In this document: one piece after another, positions 1-6,937 of the stretch | How positions within the stretch are numbered: position 1 is the stretch's first letter | Layout: each line of letters starts with the position of its first letter | Source: an uncultured Clostridia bacterium | Lineage (GTDB): Bacteria; Bacillota; Clostridia; TANB77; CAG-508 | DNA: 42,459 nucleotides | NCBI GenBank assembly: GCA_947629355.1 | Contig: CANRDJ010000009.1 | Location: 1 to 42,459 of the forward strand | Direction: 5' to 3' | Made by a program: the position numbers and the translations under genes | Notes under the pieces: generated by a model | What the model was told of the DNA's origin: nothing | What the model saw: only the letters and a program-made list of their open reading frames with translations | The model's database searches: none

Positions 1-11
1 TTTGCATCAAA

Positions 12-61
12 AAAACTGATAGAATTCTATCAATTTTATTTTGAATTTTTCTATCAGTTTT
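12..61 (+). terminator. Hairpin, possible terminator with an alternative fold
   Basis: A 13-bp stem pairs 12-24 with 49-61 and is followed by a T-rich stretch, so it may end a transcript entering from outside the window. The same 5' arm (17-24) can instead pair with 25-32, because 17-32 is a perfect 16-nt palindrome. The two folds exclude each other. No gene is visible on the left side, so the role is inferred only. Confidence 0.4.
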
Positions 62-600
62 ATTTTAACATTTACAAAAAAAAGTAATTTTTATAAAGAC
101 AAAATATTTATAAAACGAATAACAAATAAAAGTTTAATTTGTAATTAATAGGTAAATTAGGACTTTATTAAAAAAAAGACATATGTAAAACTTATCAAAA
201 CTAACGGATATCTATAAAAAATAGATTTTTTATAAAAGTTAAAGCAGTATACATAAACAAAAAAGATAAGCATAAAACCATAACTCAAAAAGACAAAACA
301 ACTATATAAAAGATAAAATTAAGAATTTATTTGATTATATTAATATAAAAAAAATAAAGATAATGGAAAAATTAATTAATACAAAATAAGTCAACATAAC
401 TACATAAAAAATAAAATAAGGAAAATAAATAAAAAATAATAAAAAATAATAAAAAATAAAAAAAATAAAAATAAATAATTAATTAAAATAAATAAAAATA
501 AATAATTAATTAAAAATAAATAAAAAAATTTAATATTAATAAAATAAAAATATTAGAAAAGTAAATTATATAAAATATTTATCATAATATTAAAAAAGAT
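62..600. other. Gene-free, A-rich low-complexity region
   Basis: No credible coding region, RNA gene or clear promoter is seen here. Stops occur in all frames and the composition is almost only A and T. Around 430-460 a TAATAAAAAA-like unit is repeated about three times, and around 465-515 an A/T unit of roughly 25 nt ending in AATTAATTAA is present twice. The region may be an intergenic spacer near a contig end. Confidence 0.6.
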
Positions 601-625
601 ATATAAGTATTAATAGGTGATAAAT

Positions 626-1490
626 ATGAAAATAGGATTAGCATTAGCACGGAGGGGGAATAAAAGGAGCTGCACATGTAGGAGTTTTAAAAGCATTAGA
701 AGAAGAAAATATAAAAATTAATTTTATTTCTGGAGCATCTTCAGGAAGTATAGTTGCTTCCTTATATGCAATGGGATTTAATTATAAACAAATATTAATA
801 TTATTTAAAAAATATTCTAAAAAAATAAAATATATAGATAAAAAAAATATTTTAAAAATAATTTATGGAATTTTAATAAAAAGAAAAATAATTATTAATG
901 GATTAAATTCTGGAGAAATTATTGAAGAAATAATTAATGAAGTTGCAAGAGAAAAAAATATAAAAAAAATAAAAGATATAAAAATGCCATTATTAATTCC
1001 TAGTGTAGATATTTATACTGGAGAAATATATTGTTTTTGTTCTAAGAATATTAGAAGCGGCCTTTCAGATAATATAATATTTGATAGTGGTATTGAAATA
1101 GGAAAAGCAGTTAGAACAAGTTGTAGTTATCCATTAGTGTTTTCTCCATGTAGGTATAAAAATACAGAATTAATTGATGGAGGAATTAGAGAAAATATTC
1201 CATGGAAAGGTTTAAGAGATATAGGAGCAGAGAAAGTAATAAGTATTATCTTTGAAAAAGAATTAGATTATAATTGCTGTGATAATATAATAGATGTTGT
1301 TGGAAATTCTTTAGAAATATTATCACATGAATTATTAAATTATGAAGTAAAAGGTACTGATTATTTATTGAAAATAAAAACAAAAAATATTTCTTTATTA
1401 GACATGAAAAAAATAGATGAATTATTTGAGATCGGATATAAGACAACTAAATCAAAAATAAAGGAAATAAAAAAAATAGTTCTAAATTAA
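626..1490 (+). CDS. Patatin-like phospholipase, with +1 frameshift at CGG (join 626-649, 651-1490)
   Basis: Patatin-family serine lipase/acyl hydrolase of about 287 residues after skipping one base, probably acting on membrane lipids. The start ATG at 626 follows an AGGTGA ribosome binding site at 615-620. Reading straight on, the frame hits CGG at 650 and runs to an early stop. Skipping C650 gives the classical start LALAGGGIKGAAHVG, so the shift decodes the first glycine of the glycine-rich oxyanion motif (residue 9). The catalytic dyad is then present: GASSG with Ser38, and the DGG motif with Asp184. No alternative start exists in the downstream frame, since an in-frame TAG lies at 645-647. 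Nothing downstream looks decayed. Homology is clear; translation by frameshifting is an inference. Confidence 0.85.
650..652 (+). other. CGG +1 recoding site 1 (patatin gene)
   Basis: In-frame CGG after codon GCA, followed by A. Removing the C leaves GGA (Gly) and restores the conserved patatin frame. The zero-frame stop comes about two dozen codons later, so there is no stop codon at the shift site. Confidence 0.8.
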
Positions 1491-1538
1491 ACTTGTCTTT
1501 AATAATATTAAACAAATAAAATTAAAAAGGAGTTTAAA

Positions 1539-2102
1539 ATGAAAAATAAAAAAATAATTATGTATGTTGGAATTATAATAATTGTATTTATATTATTGGG
1601 GGTTGGATATATAATTTATAATAATATTAAAAATAATAAAAAGGAGGCTATATATGAATATACACCTGAAGAAGAAATTACTGATGAACAATTAAGACAA
1701 ACAGTGATTACTTTATATTTCTTAAATCCTAATACTTATGAACTTACTCCAGAAGCAAGACAAATCGACGCAAAAGACTTAATAGATAATCCATATGAAT
1801 TATTAATTAATTTATTAATAGAAGGACCAAAAAATGAAAAATTATTAAAATTAATTCCTGAAAATACAAAATTAAATAGTGCACAAATAAAAGATAATAT
1901 TTTATATGTAGATTTTTCAGAAGAATTTATTAAAGAACAAAATTTGGGAAAGGAGCAAGAAGAATTAATTATAAAATCAATAGTTAATACAGCAACAGAA
2001 TTAACAGAAATTAATAAGGTGGCTTTTCTAATAAATGGAGAAGAAAATAAAGGATTTCCAGATAAAGAATTAATATTTGATAAAGTATTTATTAGAGAAT
2101 AA
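1539..2102 (+). CDS. GerMN-domain (sporulation/germination-like) membrane-anchored protein
   Basis: 187 residues. Residues about 6-28 form a single hydrophobic segment after a lysine-rich start, so the protein is probably anchored in or secreted across the membrane. The rest resembles the GerMN domain found in spore germination protein GerM and other Firmicutes envelope proteins: a run reading LLINLLIEGP, then LIPENTKL, then NILYVDFSEEF, followed by a C-terminal strand with NKVAFLINGE. The start ATG is preceded by AAGGAG at 1527-1532. It lies 48 bp after the patatin gene on the same strand, perhaps co-transcribed. The GerMN domain is widespread in sporeformers, but the exact role is not known. 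Confidence 0.75.
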   Translation: MKNKKIIMYVGIIIIVFILLGVGYIIYNNIKNNKKEAIYEYTPEEEITDEQLRQTVITLYFLNPNTYELTPEARQIDAKDLIDNPYELLINLLIEGPKNEKLLKLIPENTKLNSAQIKDNILYVDFSEEFIKEQNLGKEQEELIIKSIVNTATELTEINKVAFLINGEENKGFPDKELIFDKVFIRE

Positions 2103-2147
2103 TTATTTAAAAAATTTAAAAAATTTAAAAGACTTTATCGCTTTATC

Positions 2148-2200
2148 AAGATTGCACAAAAAGAATTCTACTTCTTTAATAGAACGAATTGTGCAGTCTT
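2148..2200 (+). terminator. Terminator after the GerMN gene
   Basis: A 12-nt arm at 2148-2159 pairs with 2189-2200 with one mismatch, and a T-rich tail follows (TTCTTTCT). It closes the patatin-GerMN unit before trmN6. Confidence 0.65.
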
Positions 2201-2342
2201 TTCTTTCTATGAAATTAAATTTTTTTTTGCTTTCATTAGAATAGTTTCTATCCATTCAATTCTCCTTGAAATTAAATATAAATTTATGATAATATATTAT
2301 ATGAAAATAAATAATAATTGTATATAGAAAAGAGGTTTTAAT

Positions 2343-3083
2343 ATTTTATTAAAAGAAAATGAAAGAATAGATGATTTAGAATATAAAGGATTAAAAATAA
2401 TACAAAATAAAAAAGGATTTTGCTTTGGGATAGACAGTGTGCTTTTATCTGACTTCGCAAAAGAAATAAAAGATGATGCAAAAGTTTTGGATTTAGGAAC
2501 CGGTACAGGAATTATAAGTATTTTATTATGTGGAAAAACTAATTTAAAAGAAATAATTGGTGTGGAGATTCAAAAAGAAGTTTATGAAATGGCAAAAAGA
2601 TCTTCTGAATTGAATAACTTGCAAAATAAATTTAAAGTAATAAATGATGATTTAAAAAAATTAAGTAAAAATTTTCCAGCCAATAGTTTTGATGCAGTAG
2701 TTACAAATCCACCATATAAAAAAAATAATACAGGTTTAAAGAATGAAAATAAATTTAAACAAATTTCAAGACATGAAATAATGTGTAATATAGAAGATAT
2801 AGCAAAAACATCTAGTTATTTATTAAAAAGTAACTGTTCAATATATATGATACATAGACCAAATAGAATAGTAGATATAATAGAAGCTTTAAAAAAATAT
2901 AAATTAGAACCTAAAAATATTAGGCTTATTTATCCCAAAATTACAAAAGAGCCTAATTTAGTATTAATAAAGGCAACAAAGTGTGGAAAGTCATTTTTAA
3001 AAATAGAAAAACCATTAATAGTATATAATAATGATGGAACATATACAGATGAAATATTAAGAATATATAATAAGGAGAAATAA
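2343..3083 (+). CDS. trmN6: tRNA1(Val) (adenine-N6)-methyltransferase-like protein
   Basis: SAM-dependent methyltransferase of 246 residues in the TrmN6/YabB family. It shows the SAM-binding loop LGTGTGI around residues 51-57 and the N6-adenine signature NPPY at about 122-125. Family members methylate A37 of tRNA1(Val). The conserved N-terminus (LLKENERIDDLEYKG) lies upstream of the first GTG at 2439, so the real start must be earlier. The best choice is a rare ATT at 2343, seven bases after AAGAGG at 2330-2335; no ATG, GTG or TTG fits. The stop overlaps the rsmI start (TAATG), implying translational coupling. The order trmN6-rsmI-abrB matches B. subtilis yabB-yazA-yabC-abrB, lacking yazA. 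Confidence 0.85.
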   Translation: MLLKENERIDDLEYKGLKIIQNKKGFCFGIDSVLLSDFAKEIKDDAKVLDLGTGTGIISILLCGKTNLKEIIGVEIQKEVYEMAKRSSELNNLQNKFKVINDDLKKLSKNFPANSFDAVVTNPPYKKNNTGLKNENKFKQISRHEIMCNIEDIAKTSSYLLKSNCSIYMIHRPNRIVDIIEALKKYKLEPKNIRLIYPKITKEPNLVLIKATKCGKSFLKIEKPLIVYNNDGTYTDEILRIYNKEK

Positions 3084-3917
3084 TGAAACGGAAAAATATA
3101 TTTAGTAGCTACTCCAATTGGAAATTTAGAGGATATTACATTAAGGGCAATTAAAGTATTAAAAGAAGTAGATTTAATTGCAGCAGAAGATACTAGACAC
3201 ACATTAAAATTATTAAGTCATTTAAAAATTACAAAACCCTTAATTAGTTATTATAAACAAAATGAAAAAGTAAAAAGTAAGATATTAATTGATAAGGCTT
3301 TAAAAGGAGAAAATATAGCAATTGTTTCTGATGCAGGAACTCCAGGAATATCAGATCCAGGAAAAGAAATAGTTAGAGAAGCAATAAAAAATGAAATAGA
3401 AATAATACCTATTCCAGGTGCTTGTGCTGCAATTAATGCATTAATTGCATCTGGATTAAATACTAAAGAATTTATATTTATAGGTTTTTTGTCGGTAAAC
3501 AAAAAAGAAAAACAAGAAAAATTAGAAGAAGTAAAGAAATTAAGGCAAACATTAATATTTTATGAAGCACCGCATAAATTAATTAATACCCTTGAAAATA
3601 TAAAAGAAATTCTAGGAGATAGAAATATCGTTTTAGCTAAAGAACTTACAAAAATACATGAGAAATATATAAGGGGGAAAATATCTGATGTTCTTCAGAA
3701 ACAAGAAAATCCTAAAGGGGAATTTGTAATTATTGTAGAAGGTAGCAATAAAAACGAAAAAGATGAAAAACAAAAAATTTTAAATAATTTAAGTCTAGAA
3801 GATCATTTTGAATATTATAAAAAGAAGAATTATGAAAAAAAAGAAATAATAAAAAAAATAGCTAAAGATAGAAATACAAATAAAAATGAAATATATCAAT
3901 ATTTTTTAAATAAATAA
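3083..3917 (+). CDS. rsmI: 16S rRNA (cytidine-2'-O)-methyltransferase RsmI, with +1 frameshift at CGG (join 3083-3088, 3090-3917)
   Basis: SAM-dependent tetrapyrrole-methylase-fold enzyme of about 277 residues that 2'-O-methylates C1402 of 16S rRNA. After skipping C3089 the protein begins MKGKIYLVATPIGNLEDIT, the family signature. Further family blocks follow: AAEDTRHT, SDAGTPGISDPG, PIPGACA and YEAPHKL. The shift is at codon 3, right after the coupled start ATG inside TAATG. The +1 frame offers no ATG, GTG or TTG start before the conserved residues, so the conserved N-terminus can be made only by the shift or if the base is an error. The C-terminal tail is lysine-rich. A convergent terminator at 3916 separates it from abrB. 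Confidence 0.88.
3089..3091 (+). other. CGG +1 recoding site 2 (rsmI)
   Basis: The third codon of rsmI is CGG followed by A, after AAA. Skipping the C gives GGA (Gly3) and the universal RsmI N-terminus. Confidence 0.8.
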
Positions 3918-3948
3918 AGAGGATATTTAAATATTTAATATCCTCTTT
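3916..3948. terminator. Bidirectional terminator between rsmI and abrB
   Basis: A perfect 12-bp stem pairs 3916-3927 with 3937-3948 around a 9-nt loop, with A-rich and T-rich flanks. It sits between the convergent 3' ends of rsmI and abrB and can serve both. Confidence 0.8.
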
Positions 3949-3955
3949 TAGTTTA

Positions 3956-4207
3956 TTATTCTGATTTTAAATTAGAAATTTTTTCAGCACACTTTTGACA
4001 AATCATTTTACTTTGATAGTCTATTAATTTTTTTGAACTACCACAGAATACACAATTTGGTTCATATTTTTTTAAAATTATAGAATTGCCATCAACATAT
4101 ATTTCCATAGGATCTTTTTCAGTAATTCCAAACTTATTTCTTAATTCTATTGGTAAAACAACTCTACCTAATTCATCTACTCTTCTCACTATTCCTGTTG
4201 ATTTCAT
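3956..4207 (-). CDS. abrB: AbrB/SpoVT-family transition-state regulator
   Basis: 83-residue DNA-binding regulator. The N-terminal swapped-hairpin AbrB domain is plain: MKSTGIVRRVDELGRVVLP, then ELRNKFGI and MEIYVDG. The C-terminal third carries two Cys-x2-Cys pairs (CVFC and CQKC), a zinc-ribbon-like tail common in clostridial AbrB proteins. The ATG at 4207 is chosen because an AAGGGGGC ribosome binding site lies just upstream and because family members start MKSTGIVRR; a longer in-frame ATG at 4264 would put extra, unrelated residues in front. A sigma-A-type promoter lies at 4255-4283. Family members repress stationary-phase and sporulation genes. Confidence 0.92.
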   Translation of the reverse strand: MKSTGIVRRVDELGRVVLPIELRNKFGITEKDPMEIYVDGNSIILKKYEPNCVFCGSSKKLIDYQSKMICQKCAEKISNLKSE

Positions 4208-4254
4208 ACAATGCCCCCTTAAAATTACATTTTTCGACATCTCGACTTTATTAA

Positions 4255-4283
4255 ATAATACCACAATTTATATAAAAGGTCAA
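4255..4283 (-). promoter_or_regulatory. Promoter of abrB
   Basis: On the minus strand TTGACC (4283-4278) is followed after exactly 17 bases by TATTAT (4260-4255), a near-consensus sigma-A promoter about 50 bases ahead of the abrB start. Confidence 0.7.
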
Positions 4284-4406
4284 TAAAACTTTCCCTTTTT
4301 CTGTAAATTATTTTATCATATTAAATAAATTTCTGGAATACAATAATTTTATATAATAGAAATTATTTCGATTTATTATTATATAAAATACAATAGAGGA
4401 GAAAAA

Positions 4407-4982
4407 ATGTTAAATATAATTTGGCCAATATTTATAATAGTTTCTTTTATATATGCAATTTTAAATGGTAAGGTTTCAGAAGTAAATAACTCTGTTTTTG
4501 AATCAACAAAATCAGCAGTAGAACTTACTATTTCTTTACTTGGTACAATGTGTCTTTGGAATGGAATTATGCAAATCGCTTCAAAAACAAGTATAGTAAA
4601 ACATTTAAGTAAATTATTAAATCCAATTATGAATAAGTTATTTCCAGATATAAAGAAAGATGAACAAGTTCATCAAGAAATAACAATGAATATTATTGCA
4701 AATATAATGGGACTTGGAAATGCAGCAACTCCACTCGGTTTAAAAGCAATGAAATCAATGCAAAAGAAAAATAGTAATAAAAATAAATTATCAAATTCAA
4801 TGGCGATATTTATTGTTTTAAATACTGCATCCATTCAGTTAATACCAACAACTGTTATTGCAATAAGGAACTCTTTGGGATCAACTAATCCTACAGGAAT
4901 GATAGTTCCTGTATGGATAGCAACTATTTGTGCTGCAATAGCTGCTGTATTATCAGCAAAACTTTTAATGAAAAAATTTTAG
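4407..4982 (+). CDS. spmA: Spore maturation protein A
   Basis: 191-residue membrane protein of the SpmA/nucleoside-transporter gate-like family, close to the usual length. Sequence signs are IIWPIFIIVSFIYAI at the start, LSLLGTMCLWNGIM-type membrane segments, the MGLGNAATPLGLKAM block and NTASIQLIPTT. SpmA and SpmB are needed for full dehydration of the spore core. The start follows GAGGAG. spmB lies downstream on the same strand, but a strong hairpin with a T tail (5037-5079) stands between them. Confidence 0.9.
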   Translation: MLNIIWPIFIIVSFIYAILNGKVSEVNNSVFESTKSAVELTISLLGTMCLWNGIMQIASKTSIVKHLSKLLNPIMNKLFPDIKKDEQVHQEITMNIIANIMGLGNAATPLGLKAMKSMQKKNSNKNKLSNSMAIFIVLNTASIQLIPTTVIAIRNSLGSTNPTGMIVPVWIATICAAIAAVLSAKLLMKKF

Positions 4983-5036
4983 AAGAATGAATAGTTTTTG
5001 AGATTTGCTTACTACTTATGAAATTAAACCTATAAA

Positions 5037-5079
5037 CAAAAAAACTCTTTCTTTTTTACAATTTTTAAGAGTTTTTTTG
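5037..5079 (+). terminator. Terminator/attenuator between spmA and spmB
   Basis: A perfect 13-bp stem pairs 5037-5049 with 5067-5079, and the 3' arm itself contains seven T residues. It looks like a full intrinsic terminator placed inside a gene pair that normally works as one operon. Confidence 0.7.
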
Positions 5080-5128
5080 TAAAGCACTTGTTGAGACAAC
5101 ATAATTGCACGAATGGAGGTTTTTATAA

Positions 5129-5656
5129 ATGACAGCTATTAATTATTTGTCTAATTTAGCAATTCCCTTTACAATTTTATTAATACTTACATATGGATTA
5201 ATTGAAAAAAATAAAGTTTTTGATACTTTTCTAGATGGTGCTAAGGAGGGGATTGAAATTGTTGTAAAAATATTTCCTACATTAATAGGGTTATTTGTTG
5301 CAATTGGAGCTTTAAGATATTCTGGAATATTAGACTTTGTAATAAAATTAATATGCCCAATTATTAATTTTTTAAAAATTCCAACTGAAATAATGCCACT
5401 TGCAATATTAAGACCTATTTCTGGAAGTGCATCTATTGCAATAGGAAGTGATATTATGGCACAATATGGAGTAGATAGCAAAATAGGACTAATTGCTTCT
5501 ACAATTATGGGATCAACTGAAACAACATTATATACAATTGCAGTATATACTAGTGTTATTGGAGTGAAAAAGATAAGATTTGTTTTAGTTGCTGCACTAA
5601 TTGGTGATTTAGTAGGAATGTTGACTTCTGTAATAATTTGGAATTTTATGTCGTAA
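5129..5656 (+). CDS. spmB: Spore maturation protein B
   Basis: 175-residue membrane protein, partner of SpmA and of typical length. It contains the family blocks DGAKEGIEIVVKIFPTLIGL, LRPISGSASIAI and TIMGSTETTLYTIAVY. The ATG follows GGAGG at 5115-5119. The pair acts in spore core dehydration and heat resistance. About 146 bp separate it from spmA, with a terminator-like hairpin between, so spmB output may be lower than or separate from spmA. Confidence 0.9.
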   Translation: MTAINYLSNLAIPFTILLILTYGLIEKNKVFDTFLDGAKEGIEIVVKIFPTLIGLFVAIGALRYSGILDFVIKLICPIINFLKIPTEIMPLAILRPISGSASIAIGSDIMAQYGVDSKIGLIASTIMGSTETTLYTIAVYTSVIGVKKIRFVLVAALIGDLVGMLTSVIIWNFMS

Positions 5657-5664
5657 AGTTTTTA

Positions 5665-5693
5665 TTGACATTTTTTTTGAAAGATAGTATTAT
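5665..5693 (+). promoter_or_regulatory. Strong sigma-A-type promoter
   Basis: TTGACA at 5665-5670, a 17-base spacer, then TATTAT at 5688-5693. Transcription should start near 5700 and run through the small ORF at 5761 and the hairpin RNA at 5932 to the terminator at 6051-6087. Confidence 0.75.
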
Positions 5694-5760
5694 AATGTCA
5701 TATTTAAATTTAAAAATTTTTATCAAATAATATTTTTAATCAAAGATTTTAGGTGAAAGA

Positions 5761-5862
5761 ATGATTTTTAAATTCTTATTATTTTTTTTCATATTTTTTA
5801 CTGTCAGAAAAATTATCATAAAAAAAAATTCAAAAAAAATTCTTAAAATAATAAATGAATAA
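5761..5862 (+). CDS. Possible 33-residue membrane peptide
   Basis: A short ORF that starts ATG after AGGTGAAAGA and lies about 60 bases after the predicted transcription start. The first half is almost wholly Phe/Leu/Ile (one membrane span, about residues 2-15); the second half is rich in lysine. I do not recognise it. It could be a real small membrane protein or a chance ORF in the leader of the structured RNA. Confidence 0.4.
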   Translation: MIFKFLLFFFIFFTVRKIIIKKNSKKILKIINE

Positions 5863-5931
5863 TAAAACAAATGTTAATGCAATTTTTTTATTGTATTAGT
5901 TTATTTATTGTATCTAAAAAGTTTTTAATCT

Positions 5932-6010
5932 TGCAGGGAAGACAAATAAGAGGCTATTTATATATGAAAGCCCATATAATATAAATAGTTTTTATCATCA
6001 TTTCCCTGCA
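5932..6010 (+). ncRNA. Unassigned structured RNA candidate
   Basis: A GC-containing closing stem of 9 perfect pairs (5932-5940 with 6002-6010, reading TGCAGGGAA) encloses an internal loop of about 13 nt on each side and an inner 10-bp stem (5954-5963 with 5979-5988). It lies downstream of the promoter at 5665 and upstream of a terminator at 6051, with no gene behind it. The closing stem stands out in a region that is otherwise nearly all A and T. It matches no RNA family I know by sequence. Confidence 0.45.
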
Positions 6011-6050
6011 TGCCCCCATAAATTTAATTCTATAAGGATTTATTTCTAAT

Positions 6051-6087
6051 AAAAGGATATTCTAAAATCTCTTAAGAATATCCTTTT
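6051..6087. terminator. Terminator, probably bidirectional
   Basis: Perfect 13-bp stem (6051-6063 with 6075-6087) around an 11-nt loop, with A tracts before and T tracts after. It ends the promoter-5665 transcript on the plus strand and the walJ-like gene on the minus strand. Confidence 0.75.
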
Positions 6088-6142
6088 TCTATATTATATA
6101 AAATTATATAAAAAAACATATTTTATCTTAATTTTGTTCTTC

Positions 6143-6922
6143 TTATACTACTTCAAAAAGTTTAGTTGGTCTATCTCTTGGTGCTATGTCAATAGATAAA
6201 TTTGTACAATTTAAAGTTTCATTTTTAATTGTTTCATATGCAAGTTCTGGAAAATTATTTTCTTTACTTAAATGTACTAATAATGCCTTTTGTAATCCAA
6301 AATCATAAAGACTTGCCAAAGTCTTTGCTGCAGAAATATTAGACAAATGACCCATATCACTTGATATTCTTCTTTTCAACAAATAAGGATATGATGAGCA
6401 TTTTAGTATTTCTGGGTCATAATTTGATTCCAATAAAATGCAAGAACTCTTTTTTAAATGATTTAATAATTCTTCAGAAACATATCCAATATCTGTTACA
6501 ATACTAATTTTTTTATTTGAATTATATAAATTAAATCCACAGGGATCAGCAGCATCATGCGGAGTATGAAAAGGTAGTATCTTAATATCCCCTATAGAAA
6601 AAGTTTCTGCGATATTAAATATTTTTTTATTATTATTTGGGATTTTACATGCAATATTTTCAATAGCTTCCCAAGTTTTCTTATTTGCATATACAGGTAT
6701 ATTATATTTATTAGATAAAGTAGCAATACTTCTAGTATGGTCTATATGGTCATGTGTAACTAGTATTGCATCAATATCTTCTCCATTTATATTTAATTTT
6801 TCAAGTGCAGCAACTATTTTTTTTAAGGTTACACCAGCATCAATAATTAAATTAGTATTATCTGTTTGAACAAAAAAACTATTACCACTACTTCCACTAT
6901 ATAAACTACAATATTTAAACAT
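6143..6922 (-). CDS. walJ: MBL-fold metallo-hydrolase, WalJ/YycJ family
   Basis: About 259-residue cytoplasmic metallo-beta-lactamase-fold hydrolase. The metal-binding motif HDHIDH lies at about residues 57-62 after the strand DAILVT, with the N-terminal SGSSGN loop typical of YycJ. Later metal ligands are plausible in PFHTPHDA and VTDIGYV. B. subtilis YycJ is linked to the WalRK cell-wall system, and family members are likely nucleases. An in-frame ATG at 6931 overlaps the GGATG of the binding site, so the second ATG (6922) at better spacing is preferred. It lies close behind murA on the same strand, so the two probably share a transcript. Confidence 0.85.
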   Translation of the reverse strand: MFKYCSLYSGSSGNSFFVQTDNTNLIIDAGVTLKKIVAALEKLNINGEDIDAILVTHDHIDHTRSIATLSNKYNIPVYANKKTWEAIENIACKIPNNNKKIFNIAETFSIGDIKILPFHTPHDAADPCGFNLYNSNKKISIVTDIGYVSEELLNHLKKSSCILLESNYDPEILKCSSYPYLLKRRISSDMGHLSNISAAKTLASLYDFGLQKALLVHLSKENNFPELAYETIKNETLNCTNLSIDIAPRDRPTKLFEVV

Positions 6923-6937
6923 TTTTTTCATCCTTTT

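Noticed and set aside
205..207. CGG at 205 and at 9260 as further recoding sites
   Set aside because: Neither lies in a recognisable reading frame; 9260 is in a ribosome binding leader.
430..515. CRISPR array or origin repeats in the left low-complexity region
   Set aside because: The repeats are simple A/T runs with no regular spacers, DnaA boxes or flanking cas or dnaA genes.
650..652. CGG simply reassigned to another amino acid
   Set aside because: A three-base reading in any sense leaves the downstream frame wrong in all six genes; a +1 step is needed.
5932..6010. 6S RNA, tmRNA or a known riboswitch
   Set aside because: The hairpin with a central loop recalls 6S RNA in outline, but it is too short and lacks recognisable conserved sequence. 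No T-box, SAM, PreQ1 or tRNA-like motifs are seen.
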